46,626 bases of DNA from Thermoflexus hugenholtzii JAD2 (GCA_945881915.1 CAMCVW010000026.1:1-46626), one strand, 5' to 3'; shown: positions 33,204 through 43,116, counted from the stretch's first letter. The notes: generated from the letters alone by a model not told the origin. Program-made: numbers and translations.

Positions 33204-34190
33204 ATGGCACAGCAACTGACACCACCGCAGTGGAGTACTGGCAAATCGCCGATGCGACACGGCGATGTTCCTTTTCGAGCAGGGACCGTCGCCCTGGCAA
33301 GTGCAGTGGTACTCCTCGTGTTCGCCGTCGCAGGAATGCTCTATGTCTCGTCGCAGGAAGCGCGCACGGCTTTTGGCTGGGATTTGCTATTTGGTACGGT
33401 CTGGAACCCTATTGAAACCGAATTGAGCCCCATGAGCTTCGGAGGGTGGCCGGCGGTACGAGGTACGTTACTCTCTGCACTGATTGCGTTAATCATCGCA
33501 GCGCCGTTGGCGATTGGGATTGGTATTTTCTTAGCGGAGTTATGTCCGCTTTCGTTGCGAACCCCGCTCTCATTCCTGGTCGAGTTACTCGCTGCGGTTC
33601 CGTCCGTCATTTATGGCGTATGGGGCGTTTTCGTCTTTATCCCGTTCTTTAATTCTGCATTTGCAAATCCCATCAGTACCACAATCGGCTCATACATCCC
33701 GTGGTTTGCCGGCCCGATATCGACCGGACGTGGTCTGCTTGTGACCGGTGTCATTTTAGCTTTGATGATTCTGCCGACGATTGCATCGCTGACTCGTGAT
33801 GTGCTCGGTTTGGTTCCAAATACACAGCGTGAAGCCATGTTGGCTATCGGTGCTACCCGTTGGGAAACCATCTGGCTCGCAGTTATTCCATATTCGCGTG
33901 CTGGTATCATCGGAGCAATCATGCTCGGTCTCGGCCGAGCGCTGGGTGAGACGATGGCCGCTACCATGCTTGTCGGCAATTCACAACGGATTTCAGAATC
34001 GCTGTTTGCACCTGCGACGACTGCTGCTTCACTGGTGGCAAACGAACTCACAAATTCGGTGAGTTCCCTCCACGAAAGCGCGTTGATCTCGGTCGCATTC
34101 GCATTGTTTGGCATCACGCTGTTTCTTAACTTTGGTGCGCGACTCCTCATTTGGTACGTCGAACGCAGCACGCGTGGAGGGCGATCATAA
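33204..34190 (+). CDS. pstC: Phosphate ABC transporter permease PstC
   Basis: 328 residues from the ATG at 33204 (GAGGAA upstream). About six membrane helices; the permease signature sits in the segment from DVLGLVPNTQREAMLAIGATRWETIWLAVIPYSRAGI, the EAA loop that contacts PstB. FLAELCP and AAVPSVIYGVWGVF are typical PstC landmarks. Together with PstA it forms the channel for phosphate driven by PstB. It ends in TAA at 34188-34190, overlapping the pstA ATG by one base. Confidence 0.95.
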   Translation: MAQQLTPPQWSTGKSPMRHGDVPFRAGTVALASAVVLLVFAVAGMLYVSSQEARTAFGWDLLFGTVWNPIETELSPMSFGGWPAVRGTLLSALIALIIAAPLAIGIGIFLAELCPLSLRTPLSFLVELLAAVPSVIYGVWGVFVFIPFFNSAFANPISTTIGSYIPWFAGPISTGRGLLVTGVILALMILPTIASLTRDVLGLVPNTQREAMLAIGATRWETIWLAVIPYSRAGIIGAIMLGLGRALGETMAATMLVGNSQRISESLFAPATTAASLVANELTNSVSSLHESALISVAFALFGITLFLNFGARLLIWYVERSTRGGRS

Positions 34191-35173
34191 TGGACAAATA
34201 CAATTATCGGCGGCGAAAAATAACTGATCAGATTATGCGTAATTTAACCGCTGTTGCTACGGGCTGTGCAGTTATTCCACTTATTGCCATCATTGGCTAC
34301 GTGCTGACTATTGGCGCAGGAGCGATGAGCTGGTCTTTCTTTACAGATGTATATCAGCCGCCGAGCAATGCAGTCGTATCGGAAATAACTGGCGAAGAAC
34401 CAGCGTATGATCCGAACGATCCGTTTGCTGGTATCGCCGATGCGCCTTCTGAAGACCCAAATGCTCCCGTTGATCCTGCAGATAATGTCTATAATGCTGC
34501 ACCACGTGGTGGTGTATTGCATGGTATTCTCGGTACGCTCATGATTGCTGGGATTGGACTTTTGCTGGCGCTGCCCATCGGGATTTTTGCCGGTATATAC
34601 CTGAGCGAATACCGCGATGAACGGTACGCGACGATTGTGCGATTTTGCTGCGATGTGCTCAGTGGCTCACCTTCGATTGTCGCAGGTGTCACAATCTATG
34701 TATTGGTAGTTTTGCAGACCAAACAATTTTCGGCATTCGCCGGTAGTATTGCTCTGGCAATCTTGATGATACCCATCGTGACCCGCACCACCGAGGAAAT
34801 GCTGAAACTCGTTCCCGAGACGATGCGCGAAGCTGCCCGCGGACTTGGTGCGCCGACCTGGTATTCGACATTCACCGTCGTCCTTCCCGCTGCCTTGCCA
34901 GGGATCGTGACCGGCGTGATGCTGGCATTTGCACGCGGTGCAGGCGAGACTGCGCCGCTTATTTTGACCGTGCTCGGAAGCAACATAATCAGTACCGATA
35001 TCTTCAAGCCCATGGCGGCACTGCCATTACTCACGTATCGGTACACCGAATCACCATATCCTGGCGAAAACACGCAGGCCTGGGGTGCAGCGTTTGTACT
35101 CATGATGCTGGTGTTGATAATGAATATTCTCGTGCGTGTCGCTACCCGACGGACTGGAGGGAACTCTCGATGA
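34190..35173 (+). CDS. pstA: Phosphate ABC transporter permease PstA
   Basis: 327 residues. Membrane helices flank an external loop of about 70 residues (about 50-110) rich in Asp, Pro and Asn, longer than in typical PstA. Later GIFAGIYLSEYRDERYATIVRFCCDVLSGSPSIVAGV and LKLVPETMREAARGLGAPTWYSTFTVVLPAALPGI (EAA loop) identify PstA. It starts one base before the end of pstC and its last codons overlap the pstB start (ATGA), so the genes are translationally coupled. No ribosome-binding site is needed beyond GGAGGG before the ATG. Confidence 0.93.
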   Translation: MDKYNYRRRKITDQIMRNLTAVATGCAVIPLIAIIGYVLTIGAGAMSWSFFTDVYQPPSNAVVSEITGEEPAYDPNDPFAGIADAPSEDPNAPVDPADNVYNAAPRGGVLHGILGTLMIAGIGLLLALPIGIFAGIYLSEYRDERYATIVRFCCDVLSGSPSIVAGVTIYVLVVLQTKQFSAFAGSIALAILMIPIVTRTTEEMLKLVPETMREAARGLGAPTWYSTFTVVLPAALPGIVTGVMLAFARGAGETAPLILTVLGSNIISTDIFKPMAALPLLTYRYTESPYPGENTQAWGAAFVLMMLVLIMNILVRVATRRTGGNSR

Positions 35174-35949
35174 GTGCACTCGTTTTGACAGATCTCAAAC
35201 CGTTCTATGGAAAAAGACAAGCCGTCAAACCTGTCTCGATGGAATTGGCACGTAACCAAATCACTGCCATCATAGGTCCATCTGGATGTGGTAAATCGAC
35301 AGTGTTGCGTTGTCTGAATCGTATGCACGAAACTATCCCCGGTGCATATGCCACGGGCAAGGTCATGTTGGGTGGCCAAGATATCTATGCACCGGACGTT
35401 GATGCGACGATGATTCGCATCCGCGTCGGCATGGTTTTTCAACAACCGGTTGCATTACGGACGCGGAATGTCTACGAAAACGTCGCGGTCGGACTCCGCC
35501 TGCAGGGATTATCGAACCGTAAAGAACTCGATGCCGCTGTCGAAAAGGCACTCCGCTCTGCAGTTTTGTGGGACGAGGTAAAAGACGTTCTCAACAAGCC
35601 AGGAACTGCTCTCTCAGGTGGCCAACAGCAGCGGCTTTCGATTGCTCGTGCTCTGGCAATCGAGCCCGAAGTGTTATTGCTCGATGAGCCTGCTTCGGCA
35701 CTCGATCCGATCGCAACTGCGAGTATTGAAGAGTTGTTGGTTATGCTCAAGACTCGCCTGAGTATCGTAATTGTGACGCATAGTATGCAGCAGGCGGCGC
35801 GAATTTCGGACGAGACCGCGGTGTTCATGGTCGATGCAAGCCAAGGCCAAGGAATCGGAGAATTGGTCGAAAAGGGCGAAACGACCCAGGTGTTTACGCA
35901 ACCCAATGACCCTCGGACAGAATCGTATATCAGTGGCCGAGTCGGCTAA
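35170..35949 (+). CDS. pstB: Phosphate ABC transporter ATPase PstB (first copy)
   Basis: 259 residues. Walker [10 protein letters not shown] (36-44), Q-loop QQP at about 91, signature LSGGQQQRL (148-156), Walker B VLLLDEP (168-174) followed by ASALDP, and the switch His in VTHSMQQ. The [21 protein letters not shown] and DPRTESYISGRVG end are PstB hallmarks. GMVFQQPVALRTRN departs from the usual Q-x-PNPFP segment, which the second copy keeps more closely. It hydrolyses ATP to power PstCA. Start overlaps the pstA stop by four bases. Confidence 0.95.
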   Translation: MSALVLTDLKPFYGKRQAVKPVSMELARNQITAIIGPSGCGKSTVLRCLNRMHETIPGAYATGKVMLGGQDIYAPDVDATMIRIRVGMVFQQPVALRTRNVYENVAVGLRLQGLSNRKELDAAVEKALRSAVLWDEVKDVLNKPGTALSGGQQQRLSIARALAIEPEVLLLDEPASALDPIATASIEELLVMLKTRLSIVIVTHSMQQAARISDETAVFMVDASQGQGIGELVEKGETTQVFTQPNDPRTESYISGRVG

Positions 35950-35958
35950 GGAACACAT

Positions 35959-36822
35959 ATGGAACGTGCAATGACTCTGACGCGTGGGATTGGATTTGGT
36001 GAATTGGTTGCGCAACGCGCCAAAACTGGCCAACTCGCGGTCGCCACCGAAAACAAAATCGAAATGCAGAAATTTGGATTTCATTATGGTTCGTTCAAAG
36101 CTGTCCATGATGTGACAATGGTGATGCCATCGAACCGTGTCACTGCCATTATTGGCCCATCAGGGTGTGGGAAATCGACGCTTCTGCGCTCAATCAACCG
36201 AATGCACGATGCAACCACAGGTGCGCGTGCAGAAGGGCAACTCCGCCTCGATGGAAGCAATGTGTACGATGCAGATGTCGATTCAGTACTCCTGCGGCGA
36301 CGGGTTGGGATGGTTTTTCAACGTCCCAATCCTTTTCAACTCAGTATCTTTGAAAATGTTGCCTACGGGTTGCGAGTTCTGGGAATACGGAATCGTAAAA
36401 CGCTTGCAGAGCGTGTAGAACAGTCGTTGCGGCGTGCAGCGCTGTGGGATGAGGTCAAAGACCGACTCCACAGCTCCTATGGCACTGCTTTGTCTGGTGG
36501 CCAGCAACAGCGTCTCTGTATTGCTCGGACGATTGCCACCAATCCCGAGGTTATCCTCATGGACGAGCCATGTTCCGCACTCGACCCCATTGCATCCCTC
36601 AAAATCGAAGATCTCATCTATGATTTGCGCGAACAGTTTACCATTGTCATCGTGACGCACAACATGCAGCAGGCGGCGCGTGTTTCGGATATCACCGCAT
36701 TTATGCTCATGAACCGCGAAAAACACTATGGTGAATTGGTCGAATCGGGGCCGACAGATAAACTGTTCACTGCGCCGACTGACAAGCGCACCGAGGACTA
36801 CATAAGCGGGCAATTCGGGTAA
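35959..36822 (+). CDS. pstB: Phosphate ABC transporter ATPase PstB (second copy)
   Basis: 287 residues: Walker A at 66-74, FQRPNPFQ loop close to the PstB consensus, [22 protein letters not shown] and [13 protein letters not shown]. The C-terminal [14 protein letters not shown] is typical. It carries an N-terminal extension of about 33 residues ([19 protein letters not shown]) that the first copy lacks. It starts 9 bases after the first pstB. Two ATPase genes may form homo- or heterodimers on PstCA, or one may be a phosphate-sensing variant. No phoU follows; the operon ends with a strong terminator. Confidence 0.93.
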   Translation: MERAMTLTRGIGFGELVAQRAKTGQLAVATENKIEMQKFGFHYGSFKAVHDVTMVMPSNRVTAIIGPSGCGKSTLLRSINRMHDATTGARAEGQLRLDGSNVYDADVDSVLLRRRVGMVFQRPNPFQLSIFENVAYGLRVLGIRNRKTLAERVEQSLRRAALWDEVKDRLHSSYGTALSGGQQQRLCIARTIATNPEVILMDEPCSALDPIASLKIEDLIYDLREQFTIVIVTHNMQQAARVSDITAFMLMNREKHYGELVESGPTDKLFTAPTDKRTEDYISGQFG

Positions 36823-36830
36823 AGATGCAA

Positions 36831-36865
36831 AAAGCCCCCTCTCAGCACTGCTGAGAGGGGGCTTT
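36831..36865. terminator. Bidirectional terminator between pst operon and htpG
   Basis: 15-bp stem (36831-36845 with 36851-36865), C/G rich, 5-base loop, TTT on both flanks, between convergent genes. Confidence 0.93.
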
Positions 36866-36876
36866 CTTTTGTTGAT

Positions 36877-38712
36877 CTATTCCAATGGGGCCGAAACCGC
36901 TGCCTGCATCAGTGTTTCGATGCGCTTGACCATTGCGGCAGGTTCGAGTGCACTCCCGTCGAGGAGTTGTGCACTCGCGTAGAGCTGTTCGATGACCGCC
37001 GCCGCGACGCTATCCTCAGGATTGTGCACCAGGCGATTTGCAACACCTGCAATAATTGGATTCGCTTGATTGAATTCGAGTTTGCGTGTCGGTGCGCTGG
37101 TGTCGCGATCGATCATACGGCGCATCCGTTCCATGTCGCTGTTTGCCGTCGCCATAAGACGCAACGGATGGTTGCGGAGGACACTCGATGCTTGGACGGA
37201 TTCAATGCGCGTGCCAAGAATTCGCTTGAATCCTTCGACCACTGCCAGGAGTTGCTCGTCGCTCAGCACGCTGGTCTGTGCGCTGTCTTCGCCCGGCAGC
37301 ACTACATCGGAATCATCGAGGTTGCGGAGCTTTTTCCCCTGAACTTCGCGGACATGCTGGATCATGAATGGATCAACCATATCAGTCAACAGGAGCGCTT
37401 CGATACCGCGAGCGTGCACCGCGTCGAGATGCGGACTCTGTTGTGCACTTGCAAGGTCATTTGCGTGGACATAATATATTTCGGTCTGGTCGGGCTTCAT
37501 ACGCGCAATGTATTCATCGAGTGTACTGAGGTCCGTGCCGACCGTGGTGTGGAATCGCAGGAGGGGCAAAATTTCGTCTTTGGCAGATGGATCGACGGCA
37601 ATACCTTCTTTGAAGAAGATTCCGAATTCGTTCCAGAAGGAAGCAAATGTATTTGCATCCGACTGTGCGAGGTCGTTGATTTCTTTTATGACTCGGCTGG
37701 TCAGGGTCTTTTTGATGCGGACCATCGTAGCGGATCCCTGCACCATCTCGCGTGAGACGTTGAGCGGGAGGTCCTCGCTATCGACGACACCTTCCATGAA
37801 GCGAAGCCAGGTGGGCAGGGCTTCTTTTGTTTCGGCTTGGATGAGGACGCGGCGAGAGTAGAGGGCAACGTTCCCTTCGATACGTCGCTCAATCATGCCG
37901 CGTTCGCGCTTTGCAGGAATGAACAACAGCGCATGCAAGTCAATCGGTGCATCGGTCGAGATGTGGACGGTTGCGAGTGGGGCGTCCATTTCGTATGTCA
38001 GTTGCTGGTAGAAGTCAGTGTATTGGCCGTCTTCGACGTTGCGTGGAGCAACGCGCCAGAGTGCCTGCGTGTCGTTGACGACATCATCGCCGATAGTAAT
38101 GGGTACGGGGACGTAGCGCGAGTGTTTTTGGATGATTTGTTTGAGCTTCCAGTCATTGGCAAACTCTTTGGCATCGTCTTTTAAGTGCAATGTGATAGTC
38201 GTACCGCGCGTATCGCGGGTCGCAGGACGAATCACAAAGGTGTCGTTGCCGTCGCACTCCCACTCAGCAGCTTCGGCATCGAGGAGATACGACTGCGATA
38301 CGACAGTGACCCGATCAGCAACAACGAAAGCAGAATAAAAGCCGACACCGAATTGACCTACCAGATCTCCGCGTTGTCCTGCTTCGAGCGTTTCGAGCAT
38401 GGCTTTGGTACCAGATTTCGCGATGGTACCGAGGTTTTCGGCAAGTTCGTCACGCGTCATACCGGAGCCGGTGTCACTGATGGTGATGGTGTTGGCATCG
38501 GCGTCGACTCGTATGGAGATGCCCGGTTCGAGGTCTGGGTCTCGGACATCAGCACTGGTTAGTTGCACAAAGCGGACGCGGTTGATTGCATCGGCAGCGT
38601 TGGACAGCAATTCACGCAAGAAAATCTCACGGTCGGAATACAACGAGTGGGTCAGAATGTGCAGGAGCTGGCGCATTTCGGCGCGGAACGGAACGGCATT
38701 ATCGTGAGACAT
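36877..38712 (-). CDS. htpG: Molecular chaperone HtpG (Hsp90)
   Basis: 611 residues from the ATG at 38712, which has AGGAGG upstream; an upstream Met is weaker. N-terminal GHKL ATPase: REIFLRELLSNAADAINRVRF, DTGSGMTRDELAENLGTIAKSGT and VGQFGVGFYSAFVVAD. The middle domain has KEALPTWLRFMEGVVDSEDLPLNVSRE, containing the catalytic Arg loop, and the C-terminal dimerisation domain ends near LLDGSALEPAAMVKRIETLMQ. It is an ATP-driven chaperone. Located 79 bases after the enolase-superfamily gene on the same strand, it may be cotranscribed or have its own promoter in that gap. Confidence 0.96.
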   Translation of the reverse strand: MSHDNAVPFRAEMRQLLHILTHSLYSDREIFLRELLSNAADAINRVRFVQLTSADVRDPDLEPGISIRVDADANTITISDTGSGMTRDELAENLGTIAKSGTKAMLETLEAGQRGDLVGQFGVGFYSAFVVADRVTVVSQSYLLDAEAAEWECDGNDTFVIRPATRDTRGTTITLHLKDDAKEFANDWKLKQIIQKHSRYVPVPITIGDDVVNDTQALWRVAPRNVEDGQYTDFYQQLTYEMDAPLATVHISTDAPIDLHALLFIPAKRERGMIERRIEGNVALYSRRVLIQAETKEALPTWLRFMEGVVDSEDLPLNVSREMVQGSATMVRIKKTLTSRVIKEINDLAQSDANTFASFWNEFGIFFKEGIAVDPSAKDEILPLLRFHTTVGTDLSTLDEYIARMKPDQTEIYYVHANDLASAQQSPHLDAVHARGIEALLLTDMVDPFMIQHVREVQGKKLRNLDDSDVVLPGEDSAQTSVLSDEQLLAVVEGFKRILGTRIESVQASSVLRNHPLRLMATANSDMERMRRMIDRDTSAPTRKLEFNQANPIIAGVANRLVHNPEDSVAAAVIEQLYASAQLLDGSALEPAAMVKRIETLMQAAVSAPLE

Positions 38713-38791
38713 ACAATCCTCCTGAAAGAGTGCTCTTCTGTATAGTAGTACGCAAAACGACACAATGGTGCAAGAATTGTATTAAAGCGGA

Positions 38792-40027
38792 TTAGTCAAG
38801 GTCAAATACATCGCTGCTGCTGCCCGGTTCGTATGGTGTAAGGTAGACGCCATCCTGGACGATGGCAGGATGCACAAAATGTTGGCGTAGGTGTGGTATG
38901 TACTCGAGAAATAGTCGATCATGTCCCATACCAATGTGATTAAAGAGCACTAAATGCTGGTGAACTTGACCCATATCGCCGACGTGCGGGGCAACAGGGA
39001 GCCCGAATTGTCGTGCCATGAGACTAATCGTCAGGAATTCGCTGACACCACCTACGCGGACACAGTCCGCCTGGACAAAGTGCAGAGCCTGGAGTTGCAG
39101 ATAGTTTTTGAAGACGACCGCATTGGGCAGATGTTCTCCGGCTGCAATATGGAGTGGAGCGATTTGCCCTGCGAGGGTCTGGTGTCCGACGATGTCGTCC
39201 GGATGGAGTGGTTCTTCGATCCAGAAGGGATTAATTTCGCGGAATGCTTCGCACATGGTCAGTGCCTGTGGCAGACTCCACTGTTGATTCGCATCCAGCA
39301 TCAGCGTTGCATCGGCACCTAATTCGGCACGGACGGCTGCGGCACGGCGCAGATCATAGTTGGGGTCACGTGCACCGACTTTGAGTTTGACGGCCCCGAA
39401 TCCTGCCGCACGGGCGCGTTTTGCGTTTTCGCGTACTTGGAACTCGTCGTAATGGAACCATCCGACTGAGGTGTCATAGCCAGGGTATCCATCACGAAGA
39501 ACTGCCATACGAGCGGATCGACTCGCGTGGGCGTTCGACAGTATGGTGGTGGCTTGCGCAGGGGTCAGAATGTTTTCGAGTGACGAAAAATCAAGCGTAG
39601 CCACGAGTGCAGAGGGTGATAGGTCAAGGAGGAGTTGCCAGAGCGGAATACGCCGATGTTTCGCCCAGAGGTCGAAACAAGCATTGGTAATTGCTGCAAG
39701 CGCGAGATGCACGACACCTTTGTGTGGTCCGAGCCAACGATACTGGTGATGGTTGGCAATCGACGTATACATTGTGCCGTACGATGCCATGAGTTCTTCG
39801 ATGTCACGTCCAACCAGAGTCGTTGCGAGGGCCTCGATGGCTGCGCACACGAGGGCGTTGCCGCCACCGAGGGTAAAAGCAAAACCGACACCACGCAATG
39901 GTGTGTCGGTTTCGAGGAGGCATATTGCGTAGGCGTACTGAGGATTCGTGTGAATTGCGTCAGCACCTTCGCCGGGAGCCAAAGAATAGATGCGGTCGAC
40001 AGTTCTGATAGCACGGATTGTTGTCAT
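38792..40027 (-). CDS. L-fuconate dehydratase-like enolase superfamily enzyme
   Basis: 411 residues. The N-terminal cap domain contains HTNPQYAYAICLLETD and RWLGPHKGVVHLA-AA, which match L-fuconate dehydratases. The barrel holds the KLKVG catalytic Lys pair, metal ligands LMLDANQ, WIEEP and AGEH, and the C-terminal His in PHVGDM. FucD removes water from L-fuconate to give 2-keto-3-deoxy-L-fuconate. Other acid-sugar dehydratases (rhamnonate, galactarate) are related, but the overall pattern is closest to FucD. It lies 44 bases after the aldehyde oxidoreductase gene on the same strand, so they are probably cotranscribed. Confidence 0.83.
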   Translation of the reverse strand: MTTIRAIRTVDRIYSLAPGEGADAIHTNPQYAYAICLLETDTPLRGVGFAFTLGGGNALVCAAIEALATTLVGRDIEELMASYGTMYTSIANHHQYRWLGPHKGVVHLALAAITNACFDLWAKHRRIPLWQLLLDLSPSALVATLDFSSLENILTPAQATTILSNAHASRSARMAVLRDGYPGYDTSVGWFHYDEFQVRENAKRARAAGFGAVKLKVGARDPNYDLRRAAAVRAELGADATLMLDANQQWSLPQALTMCEAFREINPFWIEEPLHPDDIVGHQTLAGQIAPLHIAAGEHLPNAVVFKNYLQLQALHFVQADCVRVGGVSEFLTISLMARQFGLPVAPHVGDMGQVHQHLVLFNHIGMGHDRLFLEYIPHLRQHFVHPAIVQDGVYLTPYEPGSSSDVFDLD

Positions 40028-40071
40028 GGCAAACTACTCACATCGGACAATATAGCCCATTGTAACAGTCA

Positions 40072-43000
40072 TCATGTGTCTTCGCGTGGGGGTTTGTTGG
40101 GCTGAGGAAGCTCTGCCTTGAGGAGCTCTTCGATGCTCAAGCGTTTCACTATGCTGATACGGGACGCAGGTTTCGGCGCATCGATAGGGACGGTTTGCTC
40201 TGCTGTTGGTTTGGCTGGTTCCGTCGGGAAGACGAAATCATCGGGAGAAGGTTGCGGTATGCTGAGTGCTGTATCGGTGTTTGGATTGGGGATATACTGC
40301 TTTACTGATGGTGCAGGGAGGCGTGTCTGCGGTTGCGGTACAGACTGCTCATTGATGAGCAGTGAATCATCTGTTTGCTGAGTATCTACGGCCGATACGT
40401 CCTGGAACATGTTGCTCGTTTCCAGAGTTTTCTGCGATTGAGGGGCAGCAACGTGTTGGTCGTGTAACTCTGGAGTCAGCGAGCTTGTCGGCACGTCATC
40501 AATTTTTGATGCTGCACCTTCGAGAACCGGCAAACTATCACCTTCCAGGGAGTGCTCGTCGAGTTCGTTTGGTGCAGTCAACAACGATTCGTGGAATGTT
40601 GAGGCGATGGGAGTTGGATTGCCGCGCTTCCCCGTAGTGTTGGATTTTTTCTTTGGAGCCTTCAGAGCGTTCACGGTCGGGGAAGAAACATCAGTGTCTG
40701 CTTCTGTGTGTTCAGAAGTATGTAGTGACTGCGTTAGGCTGACGTCGGCTGTATTAGTCTCGGCAGCGACGGCCTGTGGCAGCTCGATGGTCGTATTTGC
40801 AGCACCCGTTCCGTCGAGAACATCTGAAGCACGAGCAGGAGTACTAGTAGCGCTGGTGTCGTCAGTCAACGAAGTATGAATTTCCGATGGGGGAATGGGA
40901 ACAGCTATTTGGGATGTCGATCCCTCCGTAGATGTCGCGATCGACTGCGTTGGTGATTCTGGCTGTGCGTCAGTCACAGACTCTAGGTGAACGGGCGGTG
41001 CAATCTCGGAATGCTCCACCCGCACAGCTGGGGAATCTACAACAGCAGATTGCTCTTGAAAGGGCAATGTGGGTGTATCAACGGCGAGAAATTCGGGATG
41101 GTCGGCAGATGCAGAGGCTTCGAGGGGGTGTTCACCCGCTGCAATGTCCAGCGCTGCATCCACAGGGGCGAAAGCATCGGGAGCAATAACGAGGGCAACG
41201 GGGATGAGCGGTTTTGGCGTTACCGGCAGGTGTTCGATAGCCCATTCGAGGTGGAACTCGTAGAGCGTTCCCGGTCGTGGCGTCCCTGACTCATCCCAGC
41301 CCATCATCTCGTAGTAGAGGGCTATTTCGGCATCGAAGGCGACTTTGTCGAGGAATACCCCGGCTTTGTCACCATTGTCAATCGGTTCTGTGAAGAATCG
41401 TTCGGGTAACGTATCGGTGTTTGCTCCGATGCCTTCGCGGCGATTGTAGAGTTGCATCAAGTGGGTACGACGTTCACCAAAACGGAGGAGTTCGTGCGAC
41501 GATGTCTCCCAACCGGTGACAGCTGCCAGCATATCGGTCATCATCTGAAGACTGAGCACGCGCGTCGGTGCAATGGCGAATATACAGAAAGCGAGCGCAT
41601 CTGCGGCCGACCATATGGTATGGAGCGCTTTGTAGTTACGAACTTTTTGGGGACCGAGGTATTCCATGGGGATGCGTTCGATGATTCCCAACGTACGGGA
41701 ATAGTCGAGTGAGTGATCCCACCCTACTTGGGTATCGAAATCCCAATCGTGTTCACAGATATCGTAGCGAGGCCCAATCGGTGCGGTGGCATAGCCCAGA
41801 GCCAGGTTGCTTTGGCTCCTTGGTTCGAATGGAACCAGTTCGACGCCTTTGACGTGCATTGCATAGCGTTCAGAGCCATTACCGATGCGTTCTGCAGCGC
41901 GTTGTGATCCCTCAGCAAGGATGTTCCCAAATCCAGAGCGTTTGACGATGAGTTCGATCATCGCGAGCGTTGCATCGGTATTCCCAAATCGCAGTGCAAT
42001 GCCATCGAGCATATGCTTTGGGATGAGTCCCTGTTCGTTTGCTTCCATCGCAAAAGAAAGGGTGAATCCCAGTGAGACAGGGTCTAGACCGTATTGGTTG
42101 CACAGATTGTTGTAGCGCATGACTGCTCGAGGATGCTGGGTGCCAATGTTGGGACCCATAGTACCGCTGACCTCTTGATGCAAGCCGCCTGCGCGGATGT
42201 CGAGGTCTGCTTCGTGATTGTGATAGATTTTGATGCAGTCATTGGGACACCCTGGGCATTTGGCAGTAGATTGGAAGTATGGCATCCAGGTAGATGCTTT
42301 GTAGTTTTCGAGATACTCGAACGAGGCAGTACGGTAGTTTTCGGTATTGAGTGCAGCGTCGAGCCCATGCGTGTGTACCCACACGGCGAAACCCGGCAAA
42401 TCTTTTTGCCACATTGACAACGTGTTTTTCTTCATGTCGGCTGCAAAACGTGCGTTCAAAGTTGCGACTCGTTCGGGGTCGGCCATCGGCGGCAGGCTTC
42501 CACCAATGAGAATAATGGCTTTGAGATTTTTTGAGCCCATTACTGCACCGACACCATGGCGTTGTGCTTGGTGCGTCCGACTGCTGACAATACTGGCGTA
42601 CCGGACCTTCTGTTCCCCTGCAGGTCCGATAGTGGCCACATCGGTCGTGCGATCGAACTCGTTCGCTATGAGATCAGTGGTTTGGCCGACCGTCTTGCCC
42701 CACAGGTGTGACGCATCTACGAAGCGTACGGCACCGTCTTCGATAATCATGCTGACAGGATGATCTGCACGGCCGTGCAATACAATCGCGTCGTAGCCCG
42801 ATTTTTTGAGAGAAACTGCCCACGGGCCTTCACTGCGCGTCTCGCCTATTCCATTGCTCAGAGGTGATTTGGTTGTGACGACGTAGCGCACGAGACCCGC
42901 TGCCGGGTACCCGGCGACAACACTGTTGCTGAACACGAGAATGTTCTCGGGAGAAAGAGGATCTATTTTGGGTGCGGTATCACGCAGCAAAAAATACGTG

Positions 43001-43116
43001 CCCAACAACCCCCCACCGCCGTAGATGCGATAGAAGTTGTCTTCGGGGTATTCGACCGATGTTGTCTGGGTATCTAGGTAGACATGTAAGATAGCGCCAT
43101 GAAAACCAAACGCCAT
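40072..43116 (-). CDS. Aldehyde:ferredoxin oxidoreductase with long C-terminal tail
   Basis: 1014 residues. Residues 1 to about 633 are a tungsten-pterin aldehyde ferredoxin oxidoreductase: GGGGLLGTYFLL, GVGAVMGSKNLKAII (pterin domain), CPGCPNDC with Cys at about 287, 290 and 294, and a fourth cluster ligand at about 511 (ALAFC). The enzyme oxidises aldehydes to acids and reduces ferredoxin. Residues about 634-1014 are a Pro/Thr/Ser/Glu/Asp-rich, likely disordered tail unlike typical members (near 600 residues), ending in a basic helical motif (SRISIVKRLSIEELLKAELP). ATG preceded by GGGAGAG. First gene of a probable operon with the FucD-like gene. Confidence 0.88.
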   Translation of the reverse strand: MAFGFHGAILHVYLDTQTTSVEYPEDNFYRIYGGGGLLGTYFLLRDTAPKIDPLSPENILVFSNSVVAGYPAAGLVRYVVTTKSPLSNGIGETRSEGPWAVSLKKSGYDAIVLHGRADHPVSMIIEDGAVRFVDASHLWGKTVGQTTDLIANEFDRTTDVATIGPAGEQKVRYASIVSSRTHQAQRHGVGAVMGSKNLKAIILIGGSLPPMADPERVATLNARFAADMKKNTLSMWQKDLPGFAVWVHTHGLDAALNTENYRTASFEYLENYKASTWMPYFQSTAKCPGCPNDCIKIYHNHEADLDIRAGGLHQEVSGTMGPNIGTQHPRAVMRYNNLCNQYGLDPVSLGFTLSFAMEANEQGLIPKHMLDGIALRFGNTDATLAMIELIVKRSGFGNILAEGSQRAAERIGNGSERYAMHVKGVELVPFEPRSQSNLALGYATAPIGPRYDICEHDWDFDTQVGWDHSLDYSRTLGIIERIPMEYLGPQKVRNYKALHTIWSAADALAFCIFAIAPTRVLSLQMMTDMLAAVTGWETSSHELLRFGERRTHLMQLYNRREGIGANTDTLPERFFTEPIDNGDKAGVFLDKVAFDAEIALYYEMMGWDESGTPRPGTLYEFHLEWAIEHLPVTPKPLIPVALVIAPDAFAPVDAALDIAAGEHPLEASASADHPEFLAVDTPTLPFQEQSAVVDSPAVRVEHSEIAPPVHLESVTDAQPESPTQSIATSTEGSTSQIAVPIPPSEIHTSLTDDTSATSTPARASDVLDGTGAANTTIELPQAVAAETNTADVSLTQSLHTSEHTEADTDVSSPTVNALKAPKKKSNTTGKRGNPTPIASTFHESLLTAPNELDEHSLEGDSLPVLEGAASKIDDVPTSSLTPELHDQHVAAPQSQKTLETSNMFQDVSAVDTQQTDDSLLINEQSVPQPQTRLPAPSVKQYIPNPNTDTALSIPQPSPDDFVFPTEPAKPTAEQTVPIDAPKPASRISIVKRLSIEELLKAELPQPNKPPREDT

